Source of the DNA: Leptospiraceae bacterium
GTDB lineage: Bacteria; Spirochaetota; Leptospiria; Leptospirales; Leptospiraceae
Assembly: GCA_025360185.1 (NCBI GenBank)
Contig: JANYCR010000438.1
Span: forward strand, 1 to 37,343
Length of the DNA: 37,343 nucleotides
Direction of reading: 5' to 3'
Shown here: piece after piece, positions 17,293-27,011 of the stretch
How the letters are laid out: each line of letters begins with the position of its first letter
Position numbering within the stretch: position 1 is the first letter of the stretch
Notes under the pieces: model-generated
The model's database searches: none
The model's input: the letters and a program-made list of their open reading frames with translations, nothing else
Told to the model about the DNA's origin: nothing
Translations under genes and position numbers: made by a program

Positions 17293-18093
17293 TTATTTTT
17301 TAGTAACGACGGATTTTACTTTGCCTAGTTTACTGCGGAGGCGCATAACGGCTTTGGTGTGAAGTTGAGAGATTCTAGACTCGGTTACTTCTAAGACTTC
17401 GCCGATTTCTTTTAAAGTTAAATCTTCATAGTAATAAAGAACAATAACTTTCTTTTCTTTCTCGGGAAGAGTTTTAATTGCTTCAACGATTACATTTTTG
17501 ATTTCTTCTTTTTCAATGATTACGTCTGGATTCATATTAGCTGGAGATTCTAACGTCTCCATAAAAGAAACTTCGTCGTTTTCATCGCCTAAAAACCAAA
17601 TATCGTTTAAGGATACTAACGATGTGCCGCTAATCTTCGTAAGTAGCGTTGCAAGCTCATCAACAGAAACGCCAAGTTCTTTAGCAATCAATTCATCTTC
17701 AACAGTCTGCCCTTCTTTATTTTCCAGCATTCCGATGATTTGCTCTAATTGCTTTGCCTTCTGACGAATCGAACGAGGAATCCAGTCAACTGAACGTAAT
17801 TCATCAAAAATACTTCCACGAATACGAGTCATTGCATAAGTTTTAAATTTTATTTCCCTTGCAGGGTCAAATTTTTCGATAGCGTCTAATAAGCCGAAAA
17901 CGCCATAGCTAACTAAGTCATCGAATTCTACGTTTTGAGGCATACCGATGGCAACCCTACCTGCAACGTGTTTTACAAGTGGTGAATATTTTTCAACGAG
18001 GTAAGCTCTGATCTCTGAATTCTTGGAGACTCTATAGTCTTTCCATAAAGAGGTTTCGTCAAATTGATTGTATTTGTCAAGCAGCCTAGACAT
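17293..18093 (-). CDS. fliA: Flagellar sigma factor (FliA/WhiG family, sigma-28)
   Basis: The 266-residue protein shows sigma region 2 ([12 protein letters not shown], then [20 protein letters not shown] and [20 protein letters not shown]), region 3 ([15 protein letters not shown]) and region 4 ([39 protein letters not shown]). The lack of a region 1.1 and the length fit the FliA/WhiG group, which directs transcription of late flagellar and chemotaxis genes. It is the last gene of the flagellar series, but it is separated from the preceding gene by 220 bases that hold a palindromic repeat, so it may have its own promoter. No anti-sigma factor gene (flgM) lies next to it. Confidence 0.95.
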   Translation of the reverse strand: MSRLLDKYNQFDETSLWKDYRVSKNSEIRAYLVEKYSPLVKHVAGRVAIGMPQNVEFDDLVSYGVFGLLDAIEKFDPAREIKFKTYAMTRIRGSIFDELRSVDWIPRSIRQKAKQLEQIIGMLENKEGQTVEDELIAKELGVSVDELATLLTKISGTSLVSLNDIWFLGDENDEVSFMETLESPANMNPDVIIEKEEIKNVIVEAIKTLPEKEKKVIVLYYYEDLTLKEIGEVLEVTESRISQLHTKAVMRLRSKLGKVKSVVTKK

Positions 18094-18182
18094 AATCCGA
18101 TTTTTATTATTTTCTTTATGGTTTACAAATTACAATCATTTTATTTGAATTTCGATAGATTATTTACTTATTTTGCATATAT

Positions 18183-18311
18183 TTGCCACAGAGGCACTGA
18201 GAAACAGAGGTTTCGGAGATTGATATTAGTTTTATTAAAATGCATCCTAATAAAGAGAGGTGATGTAAAATTCGTCAATCTCTCTGTGCCTTGGTGCCGC
18301 CTCTATGGCAA
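18183..18311. repeat. Palindromic repeat element of the GCCACAGAGGC family (129 bp)
   Basis: The left arm begins TTGCCACAGAGGC (18183) and ends near GGAGATTGA; the right arm, read in reverse, begins TTGCCATAGAGGC (from 18311) and contains CACAGAGAGATTGA. The arms form a long imperfect inverted repeat around an AT-rich centre. Related CCACAGAGGCACAGAG elements are common in environmental bacterial genomes. It lies between the unnamed flagellar membrane gene and fliA, ending 2 bases past the stop codon of the former. Confidence 0.8.
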
Positions 18312-18313
18312 TC

Positions 18314-18787
18314 TTATTGCTTGGGAGTTTCTGGTTCATCTTGGGACATAATCGTTCGAATTGCTTCTGCCATTAGCTTTGGCTCATTCTTAATAGCAAT
18401 ATTACTAATGACTATATGATCTCCGAACTTACCATCTTTCATTTTGGCTGCTGGAATGTCTCCTCCACCAAAATCACTGCTCATCGACTCATCTGATTTG
18501 GCTAATTTGATTTCTCCATCGGAAGAAAAATCTCCACCAGCAGCATAGGAATCTCCCCCGCTACGGCGAAATCCAATACCACCGCCCAACTCGGCAAGGA
18601 AATCTAAAAACTCAGGAACTTTTTTTTCAAAAACCATATAAACGCCGAAGCCTAGACCCCCAAAGATTAATGCTCCGATCCCTGCGACTAAAGAAATATG
18701 TACCAAGCGATTACCTGTAATGAATCCACATGTAATACTTACAAGTAATGCTATCGCAAAAAAAACTATAATAAATTTGACTTGCAG
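18314..18787 (-). CDS. Small membrane protein of the flagellar operon, probable CTG start
   Basis: I do not recognise a named family. From a CTG at 18787 the frame gives about 157 residues with two adjacent hydrophobic helices (FIIVFFAIALLVSITCGFI, then VHISLVAGIGALIFGGLGF) followed by a Gly/Ser-rich linker and an acidic tail. The strong AGGAGG at 18798-18793 is 5 bases before this CTG and overlaps the flhG stop codon. The next conventional start in frame is TTG at 18706, 27 codons later, with no Shine-Dalgarno and with the first helix lost. Its tight coupling to flhG suggests a flagellar or cell-pole role, but none can be named. A palindromic repeat follows directly. Confidence 0.7.
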   Translation of the reverse strand: MQVKFIIVFFAIALLVSITCGFITGNRLVHISLVAGIGALIFGGLGFGVYMVFEKKVPEFLDFLAELGGGIGFRRSGGDSYAAGGDFSSDGEIKLAKSDESMSSDFGGGDIPAAKMKDGKFGDHIVISNIAIKNEPKLMAEAIRTIMSQDEPETPKQ

Positions 18788-18792
18788 AGAAT

Positions 18793-18798
18793 CCTCCT
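18793..18798 (-). promoter_or_regulatory. Strong ribosome binding site before a CTG codon
   Basis: AGGAGG begins inside the TAG stop codon of flhG (18799-18797) and is followed after ATTCT by CTG. No ATG, GTG or TTG lies at a workable distance in the open frame. Confidence 0.7.
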
Positions 18799-19681
18799 AG
18801 GTATTCGGGATTAGAGAATGTAAAAATTTCCTGAAATATGCCATCATTTTGGGTTGTGTTTGATACGGATCTATTGCTATATTTGCAACTGTCCCTGTTA
18901 TCTGATATAAATTTTCGGCAGCTTTGCTATTTGGAGCAGCTAATAAAAATGGTTTTTGTTTGCGAACGCTTCTTTCAATTTCATCGTCATGAAAAAGAAA
19001 TCCAACATTAGTAGGCTTTATTCCCAAAAACTTGTAAGTAATCTCTGTAATTCGCTTTACTACTTTATTTCCTTCTTGTTCCGTTCGAATCCTATTTACA
19101 ATGAAGCTAATCTTCTTATTCTTATCTAAGGATATCAAAGATTTAATTAATCCATACGCATCTGTAACGGAAGATGGATCAGGTGCAATGACGAGAATGA
19201 CTTCATTTGCATACAAAGTAAAAGCGATTACATTTGGACCGATTCCCGCACCCGTATCTATTAGAATATAATCATAACTATCCAATTCAGAAAAGCTATG
19301 TATTAATTGGTCGCGACTTTTATCATCTAGGTTAGCGAATTGCGGATAGCCATTTGCTCCCGGAATTACATCAACCCCTTCTGGAGTATGAAATACAATA
19401 TCCCGAATCGATCTATGTCCTTTCATTACATGATATAAGTTAAATTTAGGAAGAAATCCTAAGAGAACATTGACATTCCCTAACCCCAAGTCACCATCAA
19501 TGATGAGAACTTTTTTACCTGCCTTTGCAAGAGAAATTCCAAGATTAACAGTAAACACTGTCTTACCAACTCCACCTTTACCGGAAGCAATGGCTATAAT
19601 TTTACTAGCCAATCCTTTGTCCCCATCAGACTCTTTTCTAAGGCTATTTTTTTCTGATATAAGGGTTTGCTTCGGCTCCAT
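18797..19681 (-). CDS. flhG: FlhG (FleN/YlxH) flagellar number regulator, MinD-like ATPase
   Basis: The 294-residue protein is a MinD/ParA-type ATPase with the deviant Walker A SGKGGVGKT (residues 33-41), the DGDLGLGNVNVLLG switch region and the IDTGAGIG Walker B-like strand. The C-terminal basic/hydrophobic stretch (MMAYFRKFLHSLI) may form a membrane-targeting helix, as in MinD-like proteins. FlhG works with FlhF to set flagellar number and place, stimulating the FlhF GTPase through its N-terminal segment. It follows flhF after 18 bases with AAGGA before the ATG, and it overlaps the ribosome binding site of the next gene. Confidence 0.93.
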   Translation of the reverse strand: MEPKQTLISEKNSLRKESDGDKGLASKIIAIASGKGGVGKTVFTVNLGISLAKAGKKVLIIDGDLGLGNVNVLLGFLPKFNLYHVMKGHRSIRDIVFHTPEGVDVIPGANGYPQFANLDDKSRDQLIHSFSELDSYDYILIDTGAGIGPNVIAFTLYANEVILVIAPDPSSVTDAYGLIKSLISLDKNKKISFIVNRIRTEQEGNKVVKRITEITYKFLGIKPTNVGFLFHDDEIERSVRKQKPFLLAAPNSKAAENLYQITGTVANIAIDPYQTQPKMMAYFRKFLHSLIPNT

Positions 19682-19699
19682 TACTTCCTTTAAGGAGAG

Positions 19700-20989
19700 T
19701 TAGCTATTTGCTACTGTGTCCCCTTTTAATTCTTTTATTTTGTCTGGACTTACTACAATCTCTGAAAATGATTTTTTGCTGGCTGAAATAATATCAAAAG
19801 GAACTTCTTGCCCCAGGCTAAAAAAGGAAAATGCCTTACTATTCTGATCAGCCAGTTCTAGTACAGGACTTACATAATCTGCTTCATCTATTTTTGTCAA
19901 TATTATTCTCTTATACCCGAGAGTTTCATAAGCACCCATCACCGATTTAAGATTGCTATAGGAGGAAGTCGCAGGCAAGACTAAGATATTTTCAATTTGA
20001 TCTTTCTCTCCAAATGCATCTCTATACTGCTTGATTCTAGCATAAAAATCCTGATTTTTATGGTTATAGCCCGGCGTATCGACTAAAATTAATTCAGATC
20101 CATCTCTTAATAAATGCTCCTGTAAACGTTTAACATCTTTGACAGGATAGAACGGTATATCCATAGTATCCGCATATCTCTTCAACTGTTCAATAGCGGC
20201 TATCTTGTAATTATCCGTTGTATAAAGAGAAACCATGCGTCCCATATGTAAGAAATACTTGGCTGCAAGCTTTGCAACCGTTGTAGTCTTTCCACTTCCT
20301 GTAGGTCCGACAAAGAAGATAACTTTGCGTTTGCCTCTAGAAGTTCCTGCAAACAAATCAGAGTCTATGCTAATTCTATCTTCTAATATTTCCGCAAACT
20401 TTTCATTAACCGCAGCAGGTTTTTCTTTATCTACTACTGATAAATGCTTGTCTGTCTTAGAAATTAACTCCTGGATATAATCTGCACTCATTCCCTCTGA
20501 GATTAATCTTTCTTTTAATCTCTTTAAATAACTAGATTCCGTTATCGTTGTGATCGTTTTCAAGTTTTCTTTTTTACTTATCTCATCTTTAATAGAAAGA
20601 CCTAAATTACTTCTATTGGAAGCAGAAATTATTTCAGCGGGTAATAACGGTTCGTCTTTTTCAAGAGGCCTGAGTCCAACGAAAGGTCTATCTTCTTGCA
20701 CTAACGGTTTTAAGTCATGAAGGCTTTTTTTACGAGTATCATCTTCCGACTTTTGCCTTAGAAGTTCTTTTAGATCCTGTAGTTTTTTTTCCACTCGATC
20801 TTTAGAAGTTTGCTGTTCAGGAATTCCAATTTCTATTTCATAAAATTTCTTGGACATGAGTTTAGTTCCCATTAGCCCACCCTCTACAACCACTCTCTGG
20901 TTATACACATGTGCTTCCGGTCCATATTTCATTTTCATTTGCATGAAACAATCTTGAATATCTTTTCCTTTAATCTTTACAAAATCCAT
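19700..20989 (-). CDS. flhF: FlhF, SRP-type GTPase for flagellar placement
   Basis: The 429-residue protein has the FlhF three-part layout: a basic N-terminal region (MDFVKIKGKDIQDCFMQMKM), a helical N domain (about 150-215), and a C-terminal SRP GTPase G domain. The P-loop GPTGSGKTT is at residues 228-236, followed by YTTDNYKIAAIEQLKRYA, the ILVDTPGYNHK switch (G3) and the ILTKIDEADY (G4) motif. FlhF marks the site of flagellar assembly in polarly flagellated bacteria and is controlled by FlhG, encoded next. A 113-base gap with a repeat remnant separates it from flhA, unlike the overlapping genes upstream. AGAGG lies 8 bases before the ATG. Confidence 0.95.
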   Translation of the reverse strand: MDFVKIKGKDIQDCFMQMKMKYGPEAHVYNQRVVVEGGLMGTKLMSKKFYEIEIGIPEQQTSKDRVEKKLQDLKELLRQKSEDDTRKKSLHDLKPLVQEDRPFVGLRPLEKDEPLLPAEIISASNRSNLGLSIKDEISKKENLKTITTITESSYLKRLKERLISEGMSADYIQELISKTDKHLSVVDKEKPAAVNEKFAEILEDRISIDSDLFAGTSRGKRKVIFFVGPTGSGKTTTVAKLAAKYFLHMGRMVSLYTTDNYKIAAIEQLKRYADTMDIPFYPVKDVKRLQEHLLRDGSELILVDTPGYNHKNQDFYARIKQYRDAFGEKDQIENILVLPATSSYSNLKSVMGAYETLGYKRIILTKIDEADYVSPVLELADQNSKAFSFFSLGQEVPFDIISASKKSFSEIVVSPDKIKELKGDTVANS

Positions 20990-21031
20990 TGTTATACCTC
21001 TTAATAATAATTTCTAACTCAAAAAGATTAC

Positions 21032-21057
21032 CACCGATGAGCACCGATTTCACCGAT
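21032..21057. repeat. Triple CACCGAT repeat between flhA and flhF
   Basis: CACCGAT occurs at 21032-21038, 21042-21048 and 21051-21057, in a stretch that on the minus strand reads as ATCGGTG units. It resembles one arm of the dispersed elements with ATCTGTG-type repeats found in many environmental genomes, and is probably a remnant. No matching second arm was found. Confidence 0.55.
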
Positions 21058-21102
21058 AGATTTATTTTTTTAATATTTTTTCTATTTATAATACTATCTT
21101 GA

Positions 21103-23217
21103 TTAATTCCTACTCGTAGCAACTCGTGTTCCCTCAGTAGATTGTACATTAATAACTCCATCCATAACCGTTTTAGTAGAAGACTGAATTTCTTCTATTG
21201 CTAATACTGCAAAATTTCGTGGAGGAAATTCTTTTGCAAACATATATGAAAGTGGCATACGAATTGGTCTACTCACAACAAAAATAGGAAACTTACCTTC
21301 ACTATGGCAACGGTTGTATTCTCTTGCCGCAGCCTCGATGAGCTTATTGTAATAATCCGGCGGAATTGAAATTAGACTTCCTTCAATCGGATCTATTACA
21401 ACACCTTTGCTGAGTCTATCTGTTACCCGCGGGTCGAGGGTAATCACATGTAACTTCCCATCTGCACTCAAATAGTCAATAATAATTTGCTTCGCTATCG
21501 CCTGACGCACATTTTCAGAAAGGAAATATGGATCAGGATTTCTTGTTACATTATTTGCAATTGATTCTAATATTGTGCTAAGATTACGAATACCCAAACC
21601 TTCTTTGAGTAAATTTTGCAAAACTTGCTGAATCAGTCCAATTCCAACCTTCTTGTCTTCTAATTCTCCAACCAGAGTAGGATGGGTTCCCTTTTGGTGC
21701 TCCAATAGACTTTTCACTTCTTCTCTTCCAAGAATAGTAGATGCATGATTAGAAATTAATTCTTTAAGATGAGTTACGATCACAGTCGATGAGTCAACTA
21801 CCGTATAACCCTTGTTCTCCGCATCAATCTTATCATTTGGGTCAATCCACTTCGCCTTATATCCAAATGTAGGCTCAATGAATTCTTCTCCCTTCACTGG
21901 CTCGGTAACTTTTTTTGCATTATCCAAAGCCATTAATCTATCAGGACGAATTTTACTTTCCCCTACAACAACACCGTGAATTTTAATTGCATAGGAATCC
22001 TGGTTCAATTCCAAGTTATCAAGAATTCGAACAGCAGGAATTACAAGCCCGGTATCAATCGCAAATCGTCTGCGCAAGTTAGAAATCTGGTCGAGCAAGA
22101 CTCCACCTTGGTTTGTATCAACGAGCGGAACTAGATTTAAACCAAGCTCCACTTCAATTGGATCAGTGCGTAACTCTTTATAATAATCAGGCTTCTTCTC
22201 AACTTTGCCTTCGCCTGCCTTTTTCTCAATAGCGGCTAATGATTCCTTTGCGTTTCTGTCAATGGAGTACGCCAAGTAGGCGAAGCTCAATGAGAATAAA
22301 ATTAGCGAGAAAAATGGAAGCCCTGGAATTAATGCTGCAAGACCCAAACTACCTGACACCACATACAATGTTTTAGGATTATTAAATAACTGCGCTTTAA
22401 ATTCATCTGCAAGTTCCGACTCAGATCCTGCGCGTGTAACAATCATACCAGTAGCTGTTGTAGAAAGTAAACTTGGTATTTGCGATACGAGTCCATCCCC
22501 GATTGTAAACTTGCCATAAGTCTCAATCGCAGAAACAAAACTTTCTCCCCGAATCGAAACACCGATAATAATACCACCGATGAGGTTAATCGCTGTTATG
22601 ATGAGTCCCGCGCGCACGTCCCCTTGCACGAACTTACTCGCTCCATCCATTGCCCCATAAAAATCTACTTCTCTTTGAATCTTCTTTCTTCTTTTCTTTG
22701 CTTCTTCTTCGTTGATATTTCCGCTAGATAATTCCGTATCAATCGCCATCTGTTTACCGGGTAACGCATCGAGAGTAAACCTTGCAGCGACTTCCGCAAT
22801 ACGAGTAGCACCTTTGGTAATAACTAAAATTTGCACAATCGTTAAGATTAAAAAGATAATAAAACCAACTACGTATTTGCCAAGCCCTGTTCCACCACCT
22901 ACCACGAAAGTTCCAAAAGCATCAATGATATGGCTATTGAAACTAGCGCCTTGCGAAAGAATTTGTCTCGTAGTAGAGACGTTAAGCGCCAAACGAAACA
23001 AAGTAGTAATCAAAAGCAAATTTGGAAAAATTGAAAAATCAGAAGGCTCTTTTGTTGAAAGAGATGTTAAAAGAATAATGAGAGAAGTAGCAAGACTCAC
23101 TACAATGAGCAAATCCAGTATTAGCCCCGGTAGAGGGACAATCAACATCGCAACAATTGCGATGACGCCGACTCCCATTACAACATCTGATTGATTATAC
23201 CATTTTTTTTCTTTCAT
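21103..23217 (-). CDS. flhA: FlhA, flagellar export gate protein
   Basis: The 704-residue length and layout fit FlhA: about eight transmembrane helices in the first 330 residues and a large cytoplasmic domain that receives substrate-chaperone complexes. The conserved FHIPEP-family stretch is visible ([19 protein letters not shown], and before it [14 protein letters not shown]). The C-terminal domain carries typical strings such as [17 protein letters not shown] and [11 protein letters not shown]. It forms the nonameric ring below FliPQR and FlhB. Its ATG overlaps the flhB stop (TAATG), indicating translational coupling. Confidence 0.97.
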   Translation of the reverse strand: MKEKKWYNQSDVVMGVGVIAIVAMLIVPLPGLILDLLIVVSLATSLIILLTSLSTKEPSDFSIFPNLLLITTLFRLALNVSTTRQILSQGASFNSHIIDAFGTFVVGGGTGLGKYVVGFIIFLILTIVQILVITKGATRIAEVAARFTLDALPGKQMAIDTELSSGNINEEEAKKRRKKIQREVDFYGAMDGASKFVQGDVRAGLIITAINLIGGIIIGVSIRGESFVSAIETYGKFTIGDGLVSQIPSLLSTTATGMIVTRAGSESELADEFKAQLFNNPKTLYVVSGSLGLAALIPGLPFFSLILFSLSFAYLAYSIDRNAKESLAAIEKKAGEGKVEKKPDYYKELRTDPIEVELGLNLVPLVDTNQGGVLLDQISNLRRRFAIDTGLVIPAVRILDNLELNQDSYAIKIHGVVVGESKIRPDRLMALDNAKKVTEPVKGEEFIEPTFGYKAKWIDPNDKIDAENKGYTVVDSSTVIVTHLKELISNHASTILGREEVKSLLEHQKGTHPTLVGELEDKKVGIGLIQQVLQNLLKEGLGIRNLSTILESIANNVTRNPDPYFLSENVRQAIAKQIIIDYLSADGKLHVITLDPRVTDRLSKGVVIDPIEGSLISIPPDYYNKLIEAAAREYNRCHSEGKFPIFVVSRPIRMPLSYMFAKEFPPRNFAVLAIEEIQSSTKTVMDGVINVQSTEGTRVATSRN

Positions 23218-24317
23218 TAAGCAACTCTCCTGAATTTATCCAACCTGGATATAATGATAGAAACTGCCCTAAAAAACTTAGAGGGAATTTCTTCATCTAC
23301 TTCTACTTCATCATACAATAATCTTGCTTGCACTCTATCTTCTACTATGAGAATCCCATGTTGTTTTGCTAACCGTCGGATCATGAGCGCCAACTCGTCA
23401 ATACCCTTTGCAGTTACCACAGGCGCTGCATGAATTTTGGGGTCATAAATCATTGCAACAGAATAATGGGTAGGGTTTACAATTACGACATCTGCTTTTG
23501 GAACTCTTTGTAGCATTCCTCTTCGAATAAAGTCACGAACCATTTGTCGCCTGCGGTTTAATAAAGATCTATCCCCTTCGCTTTCTTTCATTTCCTGCTT
23601 TGCTTCTGAAGGAGTCATTTTAATCGAGTCTTCAAATTCTGCTTTCTGATAAAAATAATCGTAAATGCTGAGGGCAAATAAGATAATCCCCACAACTAGA
23701 AAAATTTTTACAGAAGAAAGGGCTAACAACCGTAATGCGCCTTTTACTCCCATATCACCCATAAGTAGAATTGGAAGAAAATCCATCGAAATAATAATAT
23801 AACTAACCCAACCAATGATGACGATTTTACCAAGAGCTTTAATTAGATTGTATAAAGTATTTTTAGTAGGCAATACTTTTCCAAACTTGGGAGCAATCTT
23901 ACTAAAATTAAAACTTACCGCTCCCGGAGCAAACATAAATCCTACTTGCACAACATTGCCAATGACGGCAGCCAAGAAAGTCACAGTTAAAATCGGTAGA
24001 AGCAAAGATGCAATATCCGCAGAAGCAGATTTCAAAAGAATTCCAAATTCCTCATTATTAAATTCAGTTCGCATTGCAAAGTCTTGAAAGTATTTTTTAA
24101 ACAAAACAAAAGATCTCACAAAAATATAATTTCCGAGTAAGTAAAGCGCAATGATAGAGCTTACTAAAACAAGAGCCGCTGGAAGTTCATTCGACTTAGG
24201 AACGTTTCCCTTATCTTGCTCTTCCCTTCTTCTTCGCTCACTACCTTCCTCTGTCCGACCTTCATCTTCAGCGGCAAATAGCTGTAAGTCAATTAAATAC
24301 TCTTCGACTAATATCAT
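23217..24317 (-). CDS. flhB: FlhB, flagellar export switch protein
   Basis: The 366-residue protein has a charged N-terminal tail ([20 protein letters not shown]), four transmembrane helices, and a cytoplasmic C-terminal domain with the self-cleavage motif NPTH at residues 281-284. Cleavage between Asn and Pro allows the switch in export from rod/hook to filament substrates. The linker before it ([17 protein letters not shown]) is the conserved FlhB signature. Its start overlaps the fliR stop by ATGA and its stop overlaps the flhA start by TAATG. Confidence 0.97.
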   Translation of the reverse strand: MILVEEYLIDLQLFAAEDEGRTEEGSERRRREEQDKGNVPKSNELPAALVLVSSIIALYLLGNYIFVRSFVLFKKYFQDFAMRTEFNNEEFGILLKSASADIASLLLPILTVTFLAAVIGNVVQVGFMFAPGAVSFNFSKIAPKFGKVLPTKNTLYNLIKALGKIVIIGWVSYIIISMDFLPILLMGDMGVKGALRLLALSSVKIFLVVGIILFALSIYDYFYQKAEFEDSIKMTPSEAKQEMKESEGDRSLLNRRRQMVRDFIRRGMLQRVPKADVVIVNPTHYSVAMIYDPKIHAAPVVTAKGIDELALMIRRLAKQHGILIVEDRVQARLLYDEVEVDEEIPSKFFRAVSIIISRLDKFRRVA

Positions 24318-25099
24318 CGCTTAGGCCACTCGCTTATTAGGGTATTTAATCTGTCGAAGGTAAGAGTAAAACTTGCTTCCATTTGTTTGTCAATGAATGG
24401 AATTGTAATGATTAATACGACTAAGCCCACAAAAATTTTCGCCGGAAAACTAAGCTGCATGATATTCATTTGTGGAGCAGCCTTACCCATAATAGCCTCC
24501 GCAATTGTAACTAAAATTAAAATGCCAAGCACTGGTAGAGAAATTTTAAATGCAACGATAAACATCGCGCCTACCGCATATTCAAAACTCTTTAACAAGC
24601 CAATATTCACTTCTTTTGTAAATGTCAAAAGTTGAATTTTCTGAAATGAATAAGCAATGCTCTCGAGTAAAGTTCGATGCGCACCGACAGTCAGAAAAAT
24701 CAAAATCCCCATTAAGTTTTTTAGTGTGCTGATTACAGGAAGGGAACTCTGGCTGACTGGGTCTAGCACTTCCGTATAACCAAATCCCATCTGAACACTA
24801 AAAAATTCTCCCGCCATTTGAAATCCTGCGAAAATAATACTCACTATAAAGCCAATCAATACCCCAATCAAAGCTTCCGAAAGAATCACAAGTGCATACT
24901 CTCCCATGCCCGCAGGAACTGCATGTAGATAATTTGCAGTAACCGGAAATAGAATAAGAGAAAGTAAGAACGCAAGCATAACCCTAACTTGAAATGAAAT
25001 TGCCTCCGAAGAATACACTGGGGCAAGGCTGAATAACCCCATGATCCTAGCAAAGATCATCATAAAAGCTTGAAAGTTATTTACAAAAGACTCTATCAT
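24314..25099 (-). CDS. fliR: FliR, flagellar export gate protein
   Basis: The 261-residue multi-pass protein fits FliR: a hydrophobic start (NNFQAFMMIFARIMGLFSLAP), the conserved GFxxSxxFAGFQMAGEFFSVQMGFGY region, and the final helices (IMQLSFPAKIFVGLVVLIITIPF). FliR completes the FliP5-FliQ4-FliR1 export pore. It overlaps fliQ and flhB by ATGA at both ends, so all three are translated as a coupled set. Confidence 0.96.
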   Translation of the reverse strand: MIESFVNNFQAFMMIFARIMGLFSLAPVYSSEAISFQVRVMLAFLLSLILFPVTANYLHAVPAGMGEYALVILSEALIGVLIGFIVSIIFAGFQMAGEFFSVQMGFGYTEVLDPVSQSSLPVISTLKNLMGILIFLTVGAHRTLLESIAYSFQKIQLLTFTKEVNIGLLKSFEYAVGAMFIVAFKISLPVLGILILVTIAEAIMGKAAPQMNIMQLSFPAKIFVGLVVLIITIPFIDKQMEASFTLTFDRLNTLISEWPKR

Positions 25100-25359
25100 A
25101 TTTTCTCAATCATCATAAAAATATTTCGCGTATAATCAGTCATTGTTCGCACCATCCACGACGCAAAAATAATTATCACAATAAATATAGCAATTAAGCG
25201 AGGAACAAATGCAATAGTCGGCTCTTGAATAGATGTTGTCGTCTGAATAATACCTAGTATCAGACCAACGATAAGTGCAGTAATTAAAATAGGTGCAGAA
25301 ATCTTAATCGTGATAAACAAAGCTTCTCTAATTAAACTAACAACATCGACTTCGGTCAT
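25096..25359 (-). CDS. fliQ: FliQ, flagellar export gate protein
   Basis: This is an 87-residue protein with two transmembrane hairpin helices, the standard FliQ size. Typical strings are [38 protein letters not shown] and [11 protein letters not shown]. It forms part of the FliPQR pore. Its start overlaps the fliP stop and its stop overlaps the fliR start, each by ATGA. Confidence 0.96.
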   Translation of the reverse strand: MTEVDVVSLIREALFITIKISAPILITALIVGLILGIIQTTTSIQEPTIAFVPRLIAIFIVIIIFASWMVRTMTDYTRNIFMMIEKI

Positions 25360-26240
25360 TTATAACTCCTCACAAGCTCAAAGACTAATAAATTCCAACC
25401 ATCGATTAAAACAAAAAGAATTAATTTAAAAGGTAAGCTTATCATTACAGGGGGTAACATCATTAAGCCCATAGAAAGTAAAGTAGAAGCAACTACAATA
25501 TCAATGATAATAAATGGAATAAATAAATATATCCCAATAATAAATGCCTTTTTTAATTCCGAAAGCATGAAAGCAGGAATTAAAACATAAGAAGGAACTT
25601 CTTCAAAAGATTTTACTTGTTTTACTTTACCCAATTTCAAGAAGAGAGCAACATCTTTAGTTCCGGATTTTCCGATTTGCCTCATCATAAACTCACGAAG
25701 TGGAACCATCGCCTTCTCAAAAAATGCGTTAGTCTCAATCTTTCCATCTAAGTATGGCGTTAGCGCCTTATCGTTGATAGTCCCAAGAGTCGGCGCCATG
25801 ATAAAAAAAGTCATGAAGATAGCAAGCCCGACCATTACTTGATTTGGAGGTAAGTTTTGAACGGCTAACGCGCGTCTAACAAAGTCCATTACAATTACAA
25901 TTTTTGTAAAAGAAGTAACTGACATGATTATTGCAGGGGCTAATGAAAGAATAGTCACTAAAAACAAAATCATTAAAGAAAGACTTGTCTCTTTAGGATT
26001 TTTTGCTTCGTTCACATTAAAGCTGAGATTAGGAATTGGGATTCGAGTATTTGTACTCTGGGCATATACCTCAGCGCCAATTCCAAGAATAAATACAGTT
26101 AGAAAACTAATTAGAATAAATTTCAAAAGAGGTTTTAAGGATAATAGGTATTTAACCCAACCGTTTAAAATTTTAAATACAAAAAAATTTTTTGTCCTTG
26201 ATTTAGTATTTTTAGCACGTATAGTTTTATTATGTCTCAT
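25356..26240 (-). CDS. fliP: FliP, flagellar export gate protein
   Basis: The 294-residue protein contains the FliP core: [60 protein letters not shown] and the C-terminal [22 protein letters not shown] with GWNLL. FliP is usually made with a cleaved signal sequence; here a Lys/Arg-rich region of about 30 residues precedes the hydrophobic segment ([23 protein letters not shown]), so the true start may be further in. It is the main pore subunit with FliQ and FliR. The fliO gene ends 6 bases upstream. Confidence 0.95.
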   Translation of the reverse strand: MRHNKTIRAKNTKSRTKNFFVFKILNGWVKYLLSLKPLLKFILISFLTVFILGIGAEVYAQSTNTRIPIPNLSFNVNEAKNPKETSLSLMILFLVTILSLAPAIIMSVTSFTKIVIVMDFVRRALAVQNLPPNQVMVGLAIFMTFFIMAPTLGTINDKALTPYLDGKIETNAFFEKAMVPLREFMMRQIGKSGTKDVALFLKLGKVKQVKSFEEVPSYVLIPAFMLSELKKAFIIGIYLFIPFIIIDIVVASTLLSMGLMMLPPVMISLPFKLILFVLIDGWNLLVFELVRSYK

Positions 26241-26246
26241 ACTGTA

Positions 26247-27011
26247 TTAGGAGAAATTATCTGAAGATTTATTTCCCTTACTCCCAGAAAGATCTGATCT
26301 TTCTTGTTTCAATTTTTCCAATCTTTCCAGTTGACGAAATTTAATTTCATCCATAACTTCTTCATCATTAGTTTCAGAAGTTTTCTGATTTCCAGAACCG
26401 ATTCCAGCTTTGAAATCAAGATTTTTAAAAGTTCCCATGAATACTTCTAAGAAATTTTCCGACTGCGGTTCATGGGTTTCTTTTGAATGATAAATTTTTT
26501 CCTTAATCTCATTAGAATCAATTTCTTTGATAAGGTTTACTGAGCCATCCGAAACACCAACGACTAGCAACATACCAGAAATATCCACAATCTGTAATTG
26601 CTTATTAGGGGCTAAGGACAAACTAGCTAGAACGCGCATTGCATCTTTGACCGGATACATATTCTGTCTATTCTTAGAAATGAATTTTAGCACATAATAC
26701 ATAGCAGCCGTTAGAATTCCAAAAACCAAAATAACTTTTACTAATGTCCATAAAAGACTAGACGGCTCTTCTTCTCTCCTATATCTTTCCTCAACAGGAT
26801 TAATTGGTTCATTTTTTTTATCTACCGGCTTTTTATTATTATCCTCAATTACCTGTTTAGATGAATCCTGCCCCAATTCCTTTTGGAGCAATTGATCCAT
26901 TTCATCTCTCTCACCTGCAAATAGTGCAGACTGGAATAAAAATACAAATAAACATACTTTTCCAATGTAGAGAAATGATTTAAACATGTGACTTATGAGG
27001 ATAACTTTCAT
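26247..27011 (-). CDS. fliO: FliO, flagellar export gate assembly protein
   Basis: The 254-residue protein sits in the fliO place between the FliN-type gene and fliP. It has a signal-peptide-like start, a charged linker, a transmembrane helix (LLWTLVKVILVFGILTAAMYYVLKFI) and the conserved FliO stretch after it (VLASLSLAPNKQLQIVDISGMLLVVGVSDGSV). FliO helps FliP assemble and is poorly conserved, so the long C-terminal tail is not unusual. Its ATG overlaps the stop of fliY (TAATG). An internal ATG at 26987 is an alternative start. Confidence 0.9.
   Translation of the reverse strand: MKVILISHMFKSFLYIGKVCLFVFLFQSALFAGERDEMDQLLQKELGQDSSKQVIEDNNKKPVDKKNEPINPVEERYRREEEPSSLLWTLVKVILVFGILTAAMYYVLKFISKNRQNMYPVKDAMRVLASLSLAPNKQLQIVDISGMLLVVGVSDGSVNLIKEIDSNEIKEKIYHSKETHEPQSENFLEVFMGTFKNLDFKAGIGSGNQKTSETNDEEVMDEIKFRQLERLEKLKQERSDLSGSKGNKSSDNFS

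Noticed and set aside
22712-23194. 160-codon open frame on the plus strand
   Set aside because: It is antisense to flhA, which has clear family motifs on the minus strand; the translation is Lys/Ile/Pro-rich with no recognisable domain.
25924-26250. 108-codon open frame on the plus strand
   Set aside because: It is antisense to fliP within a coupled operon and shows no family features.
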